27,163 nt of DNA from SpSt-28 sp044343155 (GTDB lineage: Archaea > Aenigmatarchaeota > Aenigmatarchaeia > CG10238-14 > SpSt-28). The DNA is taken from positions 1 to 27,163 of the forward strand of contig JAVZSS010000006.1 of NCBI GenBank assembly GCA_044343155.1. Reading direction: 5' to 3'. Below are positions 7,311 to 16,039 of this stretch, one piece after another; within the stretch, counting starts at the first letter, position 1, and every line of letters begins with the position of its first letter. A model generated the notes under the pieces. The model saw only the letters and a list, made by a program, of their open reading frames with translations. It was not told the DNA's origin and ran no database searches. The position numbers and the translations under genes are program-made.

Positions 7311-8585
7311 ATGGAAGTTAAACAACTCTATGAGCAATGGTTATTGTTGCCTGAGGATTTAAAATTTGCTTATTCTTTTCTTAATTCTCAACATCCAATA
7401 TTTGGAAAAACCATAGAAGGGTTAAGTGCTTTTAGAGCTTATCAGTCTCTTCCAAAAGATGAAAGAATTGAGTTTGGAATATATTGTGATGAGATAGATC
7501 CTTTGTTTTTTTCTTTAGATAGTAAATCCTTAAGTGAGGTTGAAAGAACACTCCCACCTTATCCTTTTATAGTTTCTCAATTGTATAAAACAAAAGGTTT
7601 GAAAGAAGAAGAAATAGAAATTATTAATAAAAGGACATTAAATCCTTTAGAAAGCTACAAAATTAGGAAAAAGAGAAGGGAAATAGTTGAAAAACATAAA
7701 TTGATTAGTGATGAATTTGAAGAAATTAATCAAAAAATTCAAGAAAGAAGATGGAAAATTGTTAGAAATACGATGATACCGTTTTATGGAATATCAGCAT
7801 TGGGAGTTTTAATGTATAGTCAAGATCCAATTTATTCTCTTATTTCTTGGTCTCTCTTTCCAATTTTATTTAATGTTGGTAGGTATATCACTTTTAAAAC
7901 GGAAAATAAAAGAATAAAAAATTTTATAGATAAAAGCCTAACTTCTATCTTACTTCTTACATCCCCCCAATCTTATGTTACATCTTTTTTAGAATATGGG
8001 CTAGGTGCTTCTTTAATTTCTATTTTATTGGAAAAATATTGGCCTTATGTTCCAAGAAAAGGTAAAAAAGCTTTGTATTGGTTTCAAACTAAGAGTAGTG
8101 GTATTAAAACAAAAGAATTTGATGAAAAAAGAATGAGAGAGCTTTTATATAATGTGAAGATAAATTCTGAAAATATACCAAATGAGATTGTTGAAAATTT
8201 CAAAGAAAAAATTGATAATGGAATTATAGAGATTGAAGATCCAAGAGAAACTTTACTTTCTCCTTATTCTTTATCTTACTTTAGAAGAAAGAAAGTTGCA
8301 TTTTTAGAGGGTAATGAAGTTAAGATAATTGACAACGAATATGTTAAGAAGTTGGCCCAAATAGAAGGAACTTTCTTAAAGGATTTTGAAAATAAGTTGA
8401 AGAGAAATCCTATGGAATATTTGGGTATATCAATTTCAGACGGCAAAATATATTTTGTTAGGGACATTATTGGAATTTTACCTTCTCAAATAGAAGGGGG
8501 TCTAGCTTGTAAAGAAGCTTATTGTTGTTTGTTAGGAAAAAGAAGTGATGAAATATTTTTAACTTATATTTATGAGAAAGGATAG
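7311..8585 (+). CDS. Hypothetical protein with central membrane segments
   Basis: I do not recognise this 424-residue protein. Residues 1-145 look soluble and helical, with a charged stretch (about 118-150). Residues about 155-245 contain two to four hydrophobic segments (for example MIPFYGISALGVLMY and LGASLISILLEKYW). The C-terminal part, about 265-424, looks like a mixed alpha/beta soluble domain and contains two adjacent Cys (EAYCCLLG). It is the first gene of a tight run that continues with RMD1/DUF155, an unknown protein and the hydrogenase subunits; the next start lies 5 bp after its stop. A role in anchoring or serving the hydrogenase is possible from context, but nothing in the protein proves it. 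Confidence 0.65.
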   Translation: MEVKQLYEQWLLLPEDLKFAYSFLNSQHPIFGKTIEGLSAFRAYQSLPKDERIEFGIYCDEIDPLFFSLDSKSLSEVERTLPPYPFIVSQLYKTKGLKEEEIEIINKRTLNPLESYKIRKKRREIVEKHKLISDEFEEINQKIQERRWKIVRNTMIPFYGISALGVLMYSQDPIYSLISWSLFPILFNVGRYITFKTENKRIKNFIDKSLTSILLLTSPQSYVTSFLEYGLGASLISILLEKYWPYVPRKGKKALYWFQTKSSGIKTKEFDEKRMRELLYNVKINSENIPNEIVENFKEKIDNGIIEIEDPRETLLSPYSLSYFRRKKVAFLEGNEVKIIDNEYVKKLAQIEGTFLKDFENKLKRNPMEYLGISISDGKIYFVRDIIGILPSQIEGGLACKEAYCCLLGKRSDEIFLTYIYEKG

Positions 8586-8590
8586 TGAGT

Positions 8591-9406
8591 ATGGTAGAAA
8601 TTGTAAATTTTACTGGGTATTATGTAGCTAATGAAATCGATATTAAAAAATATTATTTAGATAAATATGAAAAAGTTTGGAAAAAAAGTTGGGAGGAACC
8701 ATTGATTATTGAAAAAGATAAATGTAAAGCCTTAATATTCGCTTTTGGAAGTATAATTTTTGAGAACGAAACTCAAGAATTTAAAGACGAAATTTTTAAG
8801 GAATTTAAAGACTATTTTGTTCAACCCGGAGAAAAGGTTTATACTTCTTCTTTTATTCTAAAAGTTTTTGATTCTCCCAAAGATATTAAACAATATTGTA
8901 GTAAGGAAATTAAAAATAGAAAAATTTTGTTAACGGAGGAAGAAGGGATAACCCTTAAAAAATACTTTAATCAAGATTTCGAGAAAGTAGTTGCATTGGT
9001 AGTTGCCCAAGATTCTTCTTTACGTTATATAGAAGAAAAGACTGAAGAAATGTTGGAAAGAGTTATCGGATTAACTAACAAAATGAAAGTTTTTACATTT
9101 AATTTGGGAAAAATAGTAACTTATCTTATTGATATTTCGAAAATAAGAAATGCAATAATTTCTGATTTAATGCTTATAGAAAAGCCAGAAATAACTTGGG
9201 AAATTTCCTACTTATCAGAAATTTATTATTCTGTTCGAGACTATTTTGAAATTAAGCTTAGAGTTGATACGGTTTTAACAAAAATAAACTTAGCTAAGGA
9301 ATTGGGAGAAATGGTGGAGGGGCTTATAAGTGAAAGGAGAATGGAACTATTAGAAATATTGATTATCTTGCTCTTTATAATAGATATAATAATATATTTA
9401 CTATGA
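8591..9406 (+). CDS. RMD1/YagE (DUF155) family protein
   Basis: This 271-residue protein matches the DUF155 family (yeast RMD1, bacterial YagE) in layout. An N-terminal alpha/beta half contains ALIFAFGSIIF, the counterpart of the family's FxFxxGxxVF pattern. A helical half follows, and the C-terminus ends with SERRMELLEILIILLFIIDI, the family's ExxRxxxLExxII tail with a single membrane anchor. Cellular function is poorly known; mitochondrial members act in translation and organelle organisation. The ATG at 8591 is preferred to a GTG at 8585 because AAAGGAT (8577-8583) sits at a suitable distance from it. It is coupled to the next gene by an ATGA overlap. Confidence 0.82.
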   Translation: MVEIVNFTGYYVANEIDIKKYYLDKYEKVWKKSWEEPLIIEKDKCKALIFAFGSIIFENETQEFKDEIFKEFKDYFVQPGEKVYTSSFILKVFDSPKDIKQYCSKEIKNRKILLTEEEGITLKKYFNQDFEKVVALVVAQDSSLRYIEEKTEEMLERVIGLTNKMKVFTFNLGKIVTYLIDISKIRNAIISDLMLIEKPEITWEISYLSEIYYSVRDYFEIKLRVDTVLTKINLAKELGEMVEGLISERRMELLEILIILLFIIDIIIYLL

Positions 9407-9975
9407 TTGTAGGTTTAAATGAATATGATATTAGATATTTGCTTTCTTGTCTTGAAGACGATATAATAATATTCAAAGATTTAAACCATTTTAGAAATTA
9501 TCTATCTACAATTGGAAGAAAAAAAGAAAATAGCATAGAAGTAGATTGGAATAAAATTCGAGCTCTTTTTCCAAACTTAGAAAAGAATCTTATTTCAAAA
9601 TACAAAGAAGAAAAATATTTACCCCCAGGTACAATCTCTAACTATTTTGAAGATGTTTCCAAATGTTCCCACAATTTTTTTATAATCAAACAAATTTTAG
9701 ATTTTAAAGAATTGGAAAGTTTGGCTGGTTGTTTAGTTTTTGTTGGAAGAAAAGAAGGAGAAATTTATCATTTTTATACTCTTTTTGGAGACGTTTACGA
9801 GGAGCAAGTATATTTTGGATATTTTACCCCTTCAGAAATAGAAGAAAAAGATAAAGGAGAATATTTTACAGTTCATAGACGGAAAAATGGAAAGAGAATT
9901 GCTATAAGAATAATTGACGAAAATAAAGCTAAGGAAATGATTGAATATCTTTACAGTTTTAATATTCAAAAGTAA
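9403..9975 (+). CDS. Hypothetical protein in hydrogenase gene run
   Basis: This 190-residue soluble protein is not recognised. Its start overlaps the stop of the RMD1 gene in ATGA (9403-9406), so translation is probably coupled. It has predicted strands around GCLVFVGRKEGEIYHFYTLF and QVYFGYFTPSEIEEKDKGEY, and a basic stretch (VHRRKNGKRIAIRII). The three Cys are scattered and do not form an Fe-S or zinc motif. It lies 9 bp ahead of the hydrogenase small subunit start. Context suggests a link with RMD1 or the hydrogenase; no function can be assigned. Confidence 0.62.
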   Translation: MIVGLNEYDIRYLLSCLEDDIIIFKDLNHFRNYLSTIGRKKENSIEVDWNKIRALFPNLEKNLISKYKEEKYLPPGTISNYFEDVSKCSHNFFIIKQILDFKELESLAGCLVFVGRKEGEIYHFYTLFGDVYEEQVYFGYFTPSEIEEKDKGEYFTVHRRKNGKRIAIRIIDENKAKEMIEYLYSFNIQK

Positions 9976-9984
9976 ATAGTGTTT

Positions 9985-10470
9985 ATGAAAATCAAAATTG
10001 GAGTTTTTTCTTTAACTTGTGATGAAGGTTGTAGTGTAAATTTTTTAGAAATTTTGAATAAGAAATATTTCGAATGGAAAGATTTTATAGAATTTGTTAA
10101 TTTTAGACTGGTTAAGACTGAAAAAGATATAAGAGAAATGGATATCGCATTTGTTGAAGGAGTAATTTCTACTAAAAAAGATTTGGAAAAAATTAAAAAA
10201 ATTAGAGAAAAGTGTAAAAAATTGGTTTTGCTTGGGAGTTGTGCAATTTCTGGCATACCTTCTAATATTAGAAATTATTTTGATGAAGAAAGAAATAAAG
10301 AAATAGAGGAAATATTAAAAAAATTTGATTTTTTAGATAGATGCTATTTAATAAAAGAAGTTGTTAAAGTTGATTACGAAATACCTGGTTGTCCTATTGA
10401 TGAAAATAAATTGATTAATTATATAGATAATTTGATTGTGGAGGCTAACAAAGATGCACGGAAACATTGA
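9985..10470 (+). CDS. [NiFe] hydrogenase small (delta-type) subunit
   Basis: This 161-residue protein belongs to the hydrogenase small subunit/NuoB-like (20 kDa) family, which carries the proximal [4Fe-4S] cluster next to the NiFe site. Diagnostic stretches are GVFSLTCDEGCS, FVEGVIST, LGSCAISGIPSNIRN (C86) and PGCPIDE (C136). The first Cys pair is C12 and C16 (CxxxC), whereas most families have CxxC with the first Cys at position 13; here that position is Asp. The protein is short, with only the proximal-cluster domain and none of the additional Cys clusters of longer small subunits. The ATG at 9985 is preferred to a GTG at 9979. The 3' end overlaps the large-subunit gene by 17 bp. Confidence 0.85.
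   Translation: MKIKIGVFSLTCDEGCSVNFLEILNKKYFEWKDFIEFVNFRLVKTEKDIREMDIAFVEGVISTKKDLEKIKKIREKCKKLVLLGSCAISGIPSNIRNYFDEERNKEIEEILKKFDFLDRCYLIKEVVKVDYEIPGCPIDENKLINYIDNLIVEANKDARKH
10440..10444 (+). promoter_or_regulatory. Strong ribosome binding site for the hydrogenase large subunit
   Basis: GGAGG lies 9 bp before the ATG at 10454, inside the end of the small-subunit gene. It decides the large-subunit start in favour of this ATG over an upstream in-frame TTG (10436), which overlaps the site. Confidence 0.7.
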
Positions 10471-11731
10471 TATTAATATAGATGAGATTAGTAAAACAGA
10501 AGGTCATACAGGTTTAGAGATTAAAGTTAGAGATGGAAAAGTAGAAGAAGTTAAGCTAAAAGTTAGCGAAAACAAAAGATTTTTCACTCAAGGTGTAAGA
10601 GGAAAGATGTATTATGAAATACCTACATTTATAGCTAGAATTTGTGGAACTTGTAGTATAGCTCATTTGCTTGCATGTATCGAGGCTGTAGAAAAAGCTT
10701 TTGGAATAGAGGTTAGTGAGCAAACAAAAATTATGAGAAAACTTTCTATGTTTGGTTTAATGATTAGAGATCATGCAATGCATCTTTATTTTCTTTCTTT
10801 ACCAGATATATTAAAAAAAGATTCCATTTTTGAAATAGGAGAAGAAAACCCAGAATTAATAAAACAGGCATTCGAAGTTAAAGCGGCTGGCAATTTGTTG
10901 TGTAAAGTTATAGCAGGTAGAGCTATACATCCAAATTTTGCTACTATTGGAGGATTTTTGAGAATACCAAAAAAAGAAGAAGTAAAAGAGTTAATTCAAA
11001 AATTGAAAAATGTTAGAGAATATGTTTTGAATTTAATTGAAATTTTCGGTAATTCTGATTTGAGTTTTAAAAAAGAAACTATTTATGTAGCTTTATGCAC
11101 ACCACACTATAATTTTTTAGAAGGAGAAATAAGAAGTAGTGAAGGAATAACTGTACAAGAAGAAAATTTTTGGGATTTTGTTAATAGAATAGTAATTCCA
11201 TATTCACAATCGACAGCCTTTAAGTTTACTGGAAAACCATATAGAGTTGGAGCTTTAGCAAGATTAAACTTGAATAAAAACGAATTAGATGAAGATACCA
11301 AAAAAGATACAGCTAAATACTTAAATAGATTTCCTTCTCATGATATATTTGATAACAATTTGGCTCAAGCTATAGAAATATTGCATTGTTTAGATTCTTC
11401 AATAAAGATTTTAGAAAATTTTGAATTTAAAGAAGAAAGGCCAATTGAATTTAAGCCAAAGGAAAGTGAAGGAATTGGAGTAGTAGAAGCTCCTAGAGGC
11501 ACTTTATATCACATGTATTACTTTGATGAAGAAGGAAAAGTTAAATTTGGAAATTTTGTTATACCTACAGCCCAAAATCAAATTCAAATGGAATTAGATA
11601 TTAAAGATTTGGTCGAACAAAATTTGGATAAAGATAAGCATACTCTACAACATATGATAGAATCTTTGATTAGAGCTTATGATCCTTGCTTTAGTTGTGC
11701 CTCTCATTTCTTAAAAATCAAATGGATATAA
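10454..11731 (+). CDS. [NiFe] hydrogenase large (alpha-type) subunit
   Basis: This 425-residue catalytic subunit holds the NiFe centre. Both metal-binding motifs are intact: RICGTCSIAH (C64, C67, H71) and DPCFSCASH (C412, C415, H418). The upstream TEGH (16-19) near the N-terminus is also typical. Overall it resembles group 3 cytoplasmic, cofactor-coupled (sulfhydrogenase-like) enzymes. Seven residues (FLKIKWI) follow the last His and would be the tail removed by a maturation protease once Ni is inserted; such a protease gene lies immediately downstream on the other strand. No beta/gamma diaphorase genes and no hyp genes appear in the window. The 3' end overlaps the protease gene by 28 bp. Confidence 0.95.
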   Translation: MHGNIDINIDEISKTEGHTGLEIKVRDGKVEEVKLKVSENKRFFTQGVRGKMYYEIPTFIARICGTCSIAHLLACIEAVEKAFGIEVSEQTKIMRKLSMFGLMIRDHAMHLYFLSLPDILKKDSIFEIGEENPELIKQAFEVKAAGNLLCKVIAGRAIHPNFATIGGFLRIPKKEEVKELIQKLKNVREYVLNLIEIFGNSDLSFKKETIYVALCTPHYNFLEGEIRSSEGITVQEENFWDFVNRIVIPYSQSTAFKFTGKPYRVGALARLNLNKNELDEDTKKDTAKYLNRFPSHDIFDNNLAQAIEILHCLDSSIKILENFEFKEERPIEFKPKESEGIGVVEAPRGTLYHMYYFDEEGKVKFGNFVIPTAQNQIQMELDIKDLVEQNLDKDKHTLQHMIESLIRAYDPCFSCASHFLKIKWI

Positions 11732-12081
11732 TTTATAACTTGTTTTAACGCTTCTTCCTCATTTAAATTAAAAGGTATAGCAATTATTTTTACATTTTTT
11801 ATTTTTCCAATTTTTTTTAATAATTTTAATTCATAACTTAAATCATAATCATGCAAACTATAAATTTTTCTATTTTCTAGTAAATCTAAGTCTTCAATTA
11901 TTTCAACCTTTTCTATTCCTTCAGCTACATCCATTATAACTAAATTTTCTTCTTTTAAATCTTCAACAACATCAAACTCTTCAAAATCTATTTGCGGAAA
12001 AACTTTTTTTAGTTTTTTGCTTAATTTAACTGCTAGGCTATCTTTTTTTACTAAAGGATTTCCAAAGACATATATTTTCAT
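11704..12081 (-). CDS. Hydrogenase maturation protease (peptidase M52 family)
   Basis: This 125-residue protein resembles HycI/HybD/FrcD-type endopeptidases, which trim the C-terminus of the large subunit after Ni insertion. The N-terminal GNPLVKKDSLAV (7-18, acidic residue D14), the MDVAEG strand (D51) and LHDYDL (H77) correspond to the family's three metal-contacting positions. It lies tail to tail with the large-subunit gene, sharing 28 bp, so both genes constrain the same DNA. Its start is 23 bp from the divergent DUF192 gene. It is slightly shorter than most family members. Confidence 0.88.
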   Translation of the reverse strand: MKIYVFGNPLVKKDSLAVKLSKKLKKVFPQIDFEEFDVVEDLKEENLVIMDVAEGIEKVEIIEDLDLLENRKIYSLHDYDLSYELKLLKKIGKIKNVKIIAIPFNLNEEEALKQVINYIHLIFKK

Positions 12082-12104
12082 TAATAAATTTTTTTAGAAT
12101 ATTA

Positions 12105-12440
12105 ATGAGGAAACATTGTTTAAAAAACGTAGAAATTGCTAACAATTATTTTAAAAGATTGAGAGGATTGATGTTTAGAAGAAAAATTGATAAACCTCTA
12201 GTTATAGTTTTGGAAAAAGAGAGCAGAATCAATTCTATAATACATTCTTTTTTTGTATTTTTTAAGTTCGATGCAGTTTTTCTTAATTCTAAAAATGTAG
12301 TTGTTGATTTAAAAGAAGATATAATGCCGTTTACTCTTTTTATTTTACCAAAGAAACCCGCAAAATTTGTAATCGAATTAAAAAAGGGTGAAATAAGAAG
12401 AAGAAATATTAAAATTGGTGATTTAGTTATTTGGATTTAA
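12105..12440 (+). CDS. DUF192 family protein
   Basis: This 111-residue protein matches DUF192: an early RLRGLMFRR segment (about 19-27), SIIHSFFVFFKFDAVFLN (the usual IHxxFVxFxxDxxFL pattern), PFTLFILPKKPAKFVIEL (the family's P-x-K-x-A-x-x-V-x-E-L segment) and a final IKIGD. The fold is a small beta-barrel of unknown function. Family members elsewhere are often exported, but no signal peptide is seen here. It shares 4 bp with the convergent reverse gyrase gene. Confidence 0.88.
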   Translation: MRKHCLKNVEIANNYFKRLRGLMFRRKIDKPLVIVLEKESRINSIIHSFFVFFKFDAVFLNSKNVVVDLKEDIMPFTLFILPKKPAKFVIELKKGEIRRRNIKIGDLVIWI

Positions 12441-15400
12441 ATTTTAATTTTAAGATTTGGATAGTTTATTCCTTTATTTATAGCATCTCTAATTATTTCA
12501 ATAATCTCTTTATGAAATTCATTTATAACATCTATTGCGTTTATTTTTCCATTTTCTATGTTATCCATTTTTTCTTCTAATATTCTTGTTGTTTCTTCGT
12601 TCAAATATTTTTCATAGTTTTCTTTTAAAAAAGAATAAACTTGAGAACCTAGTGGACTAACTATCAATCTAGATTTTCTTATTTCAATAACATATTTTCT
12701 CTTTTTAAGAACTTCTAATATTTTTGCGTAAGTAGATGGTCTGCCTAATCTTTTTTGCTTCATTTCAGAAACTATTTCTGAGTAAGTATATGGATAGTAA
12801 ACGTTAACTAATCTCTTTTTTATTTCTTTAAATGAATACTTACCTTCTTTAATTTCTGGAATTTCAGTTGTGCTAATTTTAGAGACCTTTGTAAATCCTT
12901 CTTCAATTATTTTTGTTGTATACTCAAAACTTTTTATTTCGTCTAAAATTTTAACTTCAATTCTAACCTTTTCCACTTTCGCTTGCTTCATTTGGCTTGC
13001 AATAAATCTTTTGAAAATTATATCATATGCTATATAATCTTTTTCAGTTAATGGCGAAGGAAACCTAATTAAACCTAAGGATACCATATGTCTAAGCCTT
13101 TCTGCATTTATTGGTCTTGTTGGCCTTATACATTCATGTGCCCCTTCAGCTTCCCACTTTCTTTCTTTAACATATTCTTCACCATATGTTGAAGTTATAT
13201 ATTCTTTGGCAATACTTATACCAACATTGCTAACAGTTGTACTATTTGTTCTATGATATGTAATTAAACCATTTTCAAATAGTTTTTGGGCTATATTCAT
13301 TGCTTGATTGGCATCTATTTTTAAATAAGTAGTTAAGGAAGATATTAAAGTGTCTGTAGTAAATGGGGGAAATGGATTTATCTCTTCAACTCTTTTTTCA
13401 ACTTTAATAATCTCAACTATTCCACTATTTATTAAATTTTTGTAAGTTCCAATTTTCCCTCTAAATTTCAACACCAAACCATTACTTAAAGTTAAAGTTA
13501 TGAATTCTTCCTTTTCTTTCAATTTTTTCGATCTTTCATCAATCCAACCTAAAACAGGTGTTTGAACTCTACCTGCTGATAAATTAGTGCTTCTAAATTT
13601 TTTCCAAAGAACAGGAGATATGCTAAAGCCAATCCATCTATCTTCAATTCTTCTAACTATTTGGGCATTAACCAAATTTATGTCAAAATCTTCCAGATTT
13701 TCTAAAGCACTTATTATAGCTTTTTTCGTAACTTCATGGAATCTAGCTCTTTTTACATTTTTGTTTATTGGCTTTAATAAAAGGCATAAGTCATAAGCTA
13801 TCTTTTCACCTTCACTATCAGGATCAGTTCCAATTACAACTTCATCAACAAGACTAGCTAATCTTCTTAAAGCTTCTATTTTAGGATAAGCATCTATAAA
13901 TCTACTATTATTACAATTTTCACAAACATTTTCTTCTTCCTCAATTTCTTTACCGCAAATTACACATTTTTTTATTGCTTTAAAGACTGGAATAAACCCA
14001 TTTTCTATTTTAACTCCAAATAAACCTTCATCTATTACTAAATCTGTAATATGGCCACCACTGGCTGTTATTATTACTAAACCTTCTTTTATAAAAACTT
14101 CATAAGCGTTTAATCCTAAAACATTTTTTCTAGCTGGTCTACCAAAGTATTTGGCTATAGTTCTAGCTTTATTTGGACTTTCTACTATAAAGAGTTTAGT
14201 TTTTAAAGAAATTGTTTGTTGGGAACTCAACTTACCTTCCATTGCTAGAATAACTTTTTTTCTTTCTTCCTCAATTTCTTTTATTAATTGTTGTAGATCA
14301 ATTTCTTCTAAATTCTTCCATTCTACATCTTCAAAATATTTCAACTCTTTCTTTAAATTATTAAAGGCCTTTTCTTCATCTATTATAACAATACTTAATC
14401 CTTTTGTTAATCCACCAACATACAATCTACTTGTTCTTCCACTCGCTTGAATGTAAGCAATTTCATCTGTAATTAAGAAATAATACTCTCCTTCTTCGGA
14501 GCCAAATGTTATTGTTTCAGATTTTTTCATGGCTTCTAAAATATCTCTATCTTTTAATATTTTATTGAAAAAATCTAAACCTCTAATAGCAACGCTTCTT
14601 ACAAATTCTAAAAATCCTTCTAAACTTTTTCCTTCACGTAGAGCATTTCTCACTTCTTCCAATTGCTCTTTAGTAATAGTTCTAATTTTTCCTAGGTTTG
14701 AAAATAAGATTTCAAACTCTTTTTTGTATTCTTCTTTAATAGTAGAAGATATATTGTTCAACAACATTAGCCATTTAGTTGGGTGAAATTCATCATATCT
14801 TATTTTAATTAAAAATTTTGGAACACCTACAAACAAAGCGTATTTTATTACATGGGGTAAATCTATTCCTCTAACCAAAGGACTTCTTAGAGTAACCATT
14901 CCAATTAGAACATCTATTTCACCTCTTTCAAAAAGCTCAAAGTATTCTCTCTTAGGTTTTAGAAAAGATTTTGCTTTAACACCATTTTCATTTAAATATT
15001 TTTCAATTTTATCTGCAAATTCAGAGCCTTTGTCGCTAGGTATAAATATTAATCCACCTTTTCCAAGCATTAATACTAAACTTAATACTTCTTCTTCTAA
15101 GGATCTCTTAGGCTTTAAGTAACAATCTATTACATTTCTCCCAAATTCAACTCTACCTCCAGTTGAAAAACCAAAGAGAGTTGAAAGTATTTTAACTGCT
15201 TTAGTAGACCTAGCTTTTTGAGTAGCACCACTAACTATTATTTGACCATTAATTCTGTTTTTTATATTTTCAATCTTCTTAGAAAATTCATCTATTGTTA
15301 TTTTTCCTTCATAAAAGTTTTCAACAAGTTCTTTAACTTTTTTTGGCAAATCTAACATTTTTAATACATATTTTAAACTCTTACTTCTTCTTAAAAAACT

Positions 15401-15988
15401 ATCTACATCATCTACAAAAACAATATCAACATTTTGTTTATAAATTTCTTCTTTTTTAACTACACTCAAATGAGTAGTTACTATTATATCTGCGCCATTC
15501 ATATTTTCTAGTTGCTCTTTTTTTTCTTTTTGTGTCATTAGGCTATGATAATATGCAATTTCTAGATTTAAGTTTAATTTTTCTTTAAATTGATTTAATT
15601 TTTCTACAACCTGATGTACTAATATGCTTGTTGGTAATAAAAAAAGACATCTCTTTTTTAACTTAGAAACAGCATATAAACTTAAAATAATTTGAATAGT
15701 AGTTTTTCCACTACCAGTTGGAGATATTAAAGTAAAACTATCGCCATCTAAAAATCTTCTTACCCAAAATCTTTGTATAGCCCACATTTTGGTATTAAAA
15801 ATTTTTTGGAATATTTCTTCAATTTCATCAACTTTACTATTTCTTTCTTCTAATTTCTTCAATTTCCCTTCTTTAATTCTTTCGTCTTCTCTAGGCAAAC
15901 ATATATTACAAGGTAATCCTTTTTCCAATCTTATTGAAGATATATCATTTCCACAGTTTGGACATAGGTTCTTGTATTCTATTATCAT
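12437..15988 (-). CDS. rgy: Reverse gyrase
   Basis: This 1183-residue protein joins a helicase-like half and a type IA topoisomerase, introduces positive supercoils and is found in hyperthermophiles. Visible from the N-terminus: a zinc finger (C9, C12, C27, C30); Walker A SPTGSGKTT (89-97); DEAD-like VDDVD (192-196); SGAT (253-256); SGRTSR (516-521). Topoisomerase motifs follow: VESPNKARTIAKYFG (602-616), a second zinc finger (C675, C678, C689, C692), Toprim TDPDSEGE (721-728), SAGRVQTP (804-811) and the active-site Tyr911 in ITYHRTNS. It is full length and unsplit, unlike the two-gene form of Nanoarchaeum, and no intein is seen. It is divergent from the aminopeptidase gene with a 51-bp gap. 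Confidence 0.97.
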   Translation of the reverse strand: MIIEYKNLCPNCGNDISSIRLEKGLPCNICLPREDERIKEGKLKKLEERNSKVDEIEEIFQKIFNTKMWAIQRFWVRRFLDGDSFTLISPTGSGKTTIQIILSLYAVSKLKKRCLFLLPTSILVHQVVEKLNQFKEKLNLNLEIAYYHSLMTQKEKKEQLENMNGADIIVTTHLSVVKKEEIYKQNVDIVFVDDVDSFLRRSKSLKYVLKMLDLPKKVKELVENFYEGKITIDEFSKKIENIKNRINGQIIVSGATQKARSTKAVKILSTLFGFSTGGRVEFGRNVIDCYLKPKRSLEEEVLSLVLMLGKGGLIFIPSDKGSEFADKIEKYLNENGVKAKSFLKPKREYFELFERGEIDVLIGMVTLRSPLVRGIDLPHVIKYALFVGVPKFLIKIRYDEFHPTKWLMLLNNISSTIKEEYKKEFEILFSNLGKIRTITKEQLEEVRNALREGKSLEGFLEFVRSVAIRGLDFFNKILKDRDILEAMKKSETITFGSEEGEYYFLITDEIAYIQASGRTSRLYVGGLTKGLSIVIIDEEKAFNNLKKELKYFEDVEWKNLEEIDLQQLIKEIEEERKKVILAMEGKLSSQQTISLKTKLFIVESPNKARTIAKYFGRPARKNVLGLNAYEVFIKEGLVIITASGGHITDLVIDEGLFGVKIENGFIPVFKAIKKCVICGKEIEEEENVCENCNNSRFIDAYPKIEALRRLASLVDEVVIGTDPDSEGEKIAYDLCLLLKPINKNVKRARFHEVTKKAIISALENLEDFDINLVNAQIVRRIEDRWIGFSISPVLWKKFRSTNLSAGRVQTPVLGWIDERSKKLKEKEEFITLTLSNGLVLKFRGKIGTYKNLINSGIVEIIKVEKRVEEINPFPPFTTDTLISSLTTYLKIDANQAMNIAQKLFENGLITYHRTNSTTVSNVGISIAKEYITSTYGEEYVKERKWEAEGAHECIRPTRPINAERLRHMVSLGLIRFPSPLTEKDYIAYDIIFKRFIASQMKQAKVEKVRIEVKILDEIKSFEYTTKIIEEGFTKVSKISTTEIPEIKEGKYSFKEIKKRLVNVYYPYTYSEIVSEMKQKRLGRPSTYAKILEVLKKRKYVIEIRKSRLIVSPLGSQVYSFLKENYEKYLNEETTRILEEKMDNIENGKINAIDVINEFHKEIIEIIRDAINKGINYPNLKIKI

Positions 15989-16039
15989 GAAATAAATTAT
16001 TTGTAAGATTTTTAATACACCTCTTTCTTTAATAGTATT
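15989..16039. promoter_or_regulatory. Shared divergent promoter region of reverse gyrase and aminopeptidase
   Basis: This 51-bp gap must serve both genes. TTTAATAC (16011-16018) lies about 25 bp before the aminopeptidase ATG, and its complement is about the same distance from the reverse gyrase ATG. One AT-rich element may therefore act in both directions, giving nearly leaderless transcripts. Confidence 0.35.

Noticed and set aside
9966..10256. A minus-strand frame opposite the hydrogenase small subunit
   Set aside because: It is antisense to conserved Cys motifs of a recognised family and has no promoter or ribosome site.
13587..14786. Several plus-strand open frames within the reverse gyrase gene
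   Set aside because: They are antisense to clear reverse gyrase motifs and show only the hydrophobic, Ser-rich composition expected of complements of Lys/Glu-rich coding DNA.
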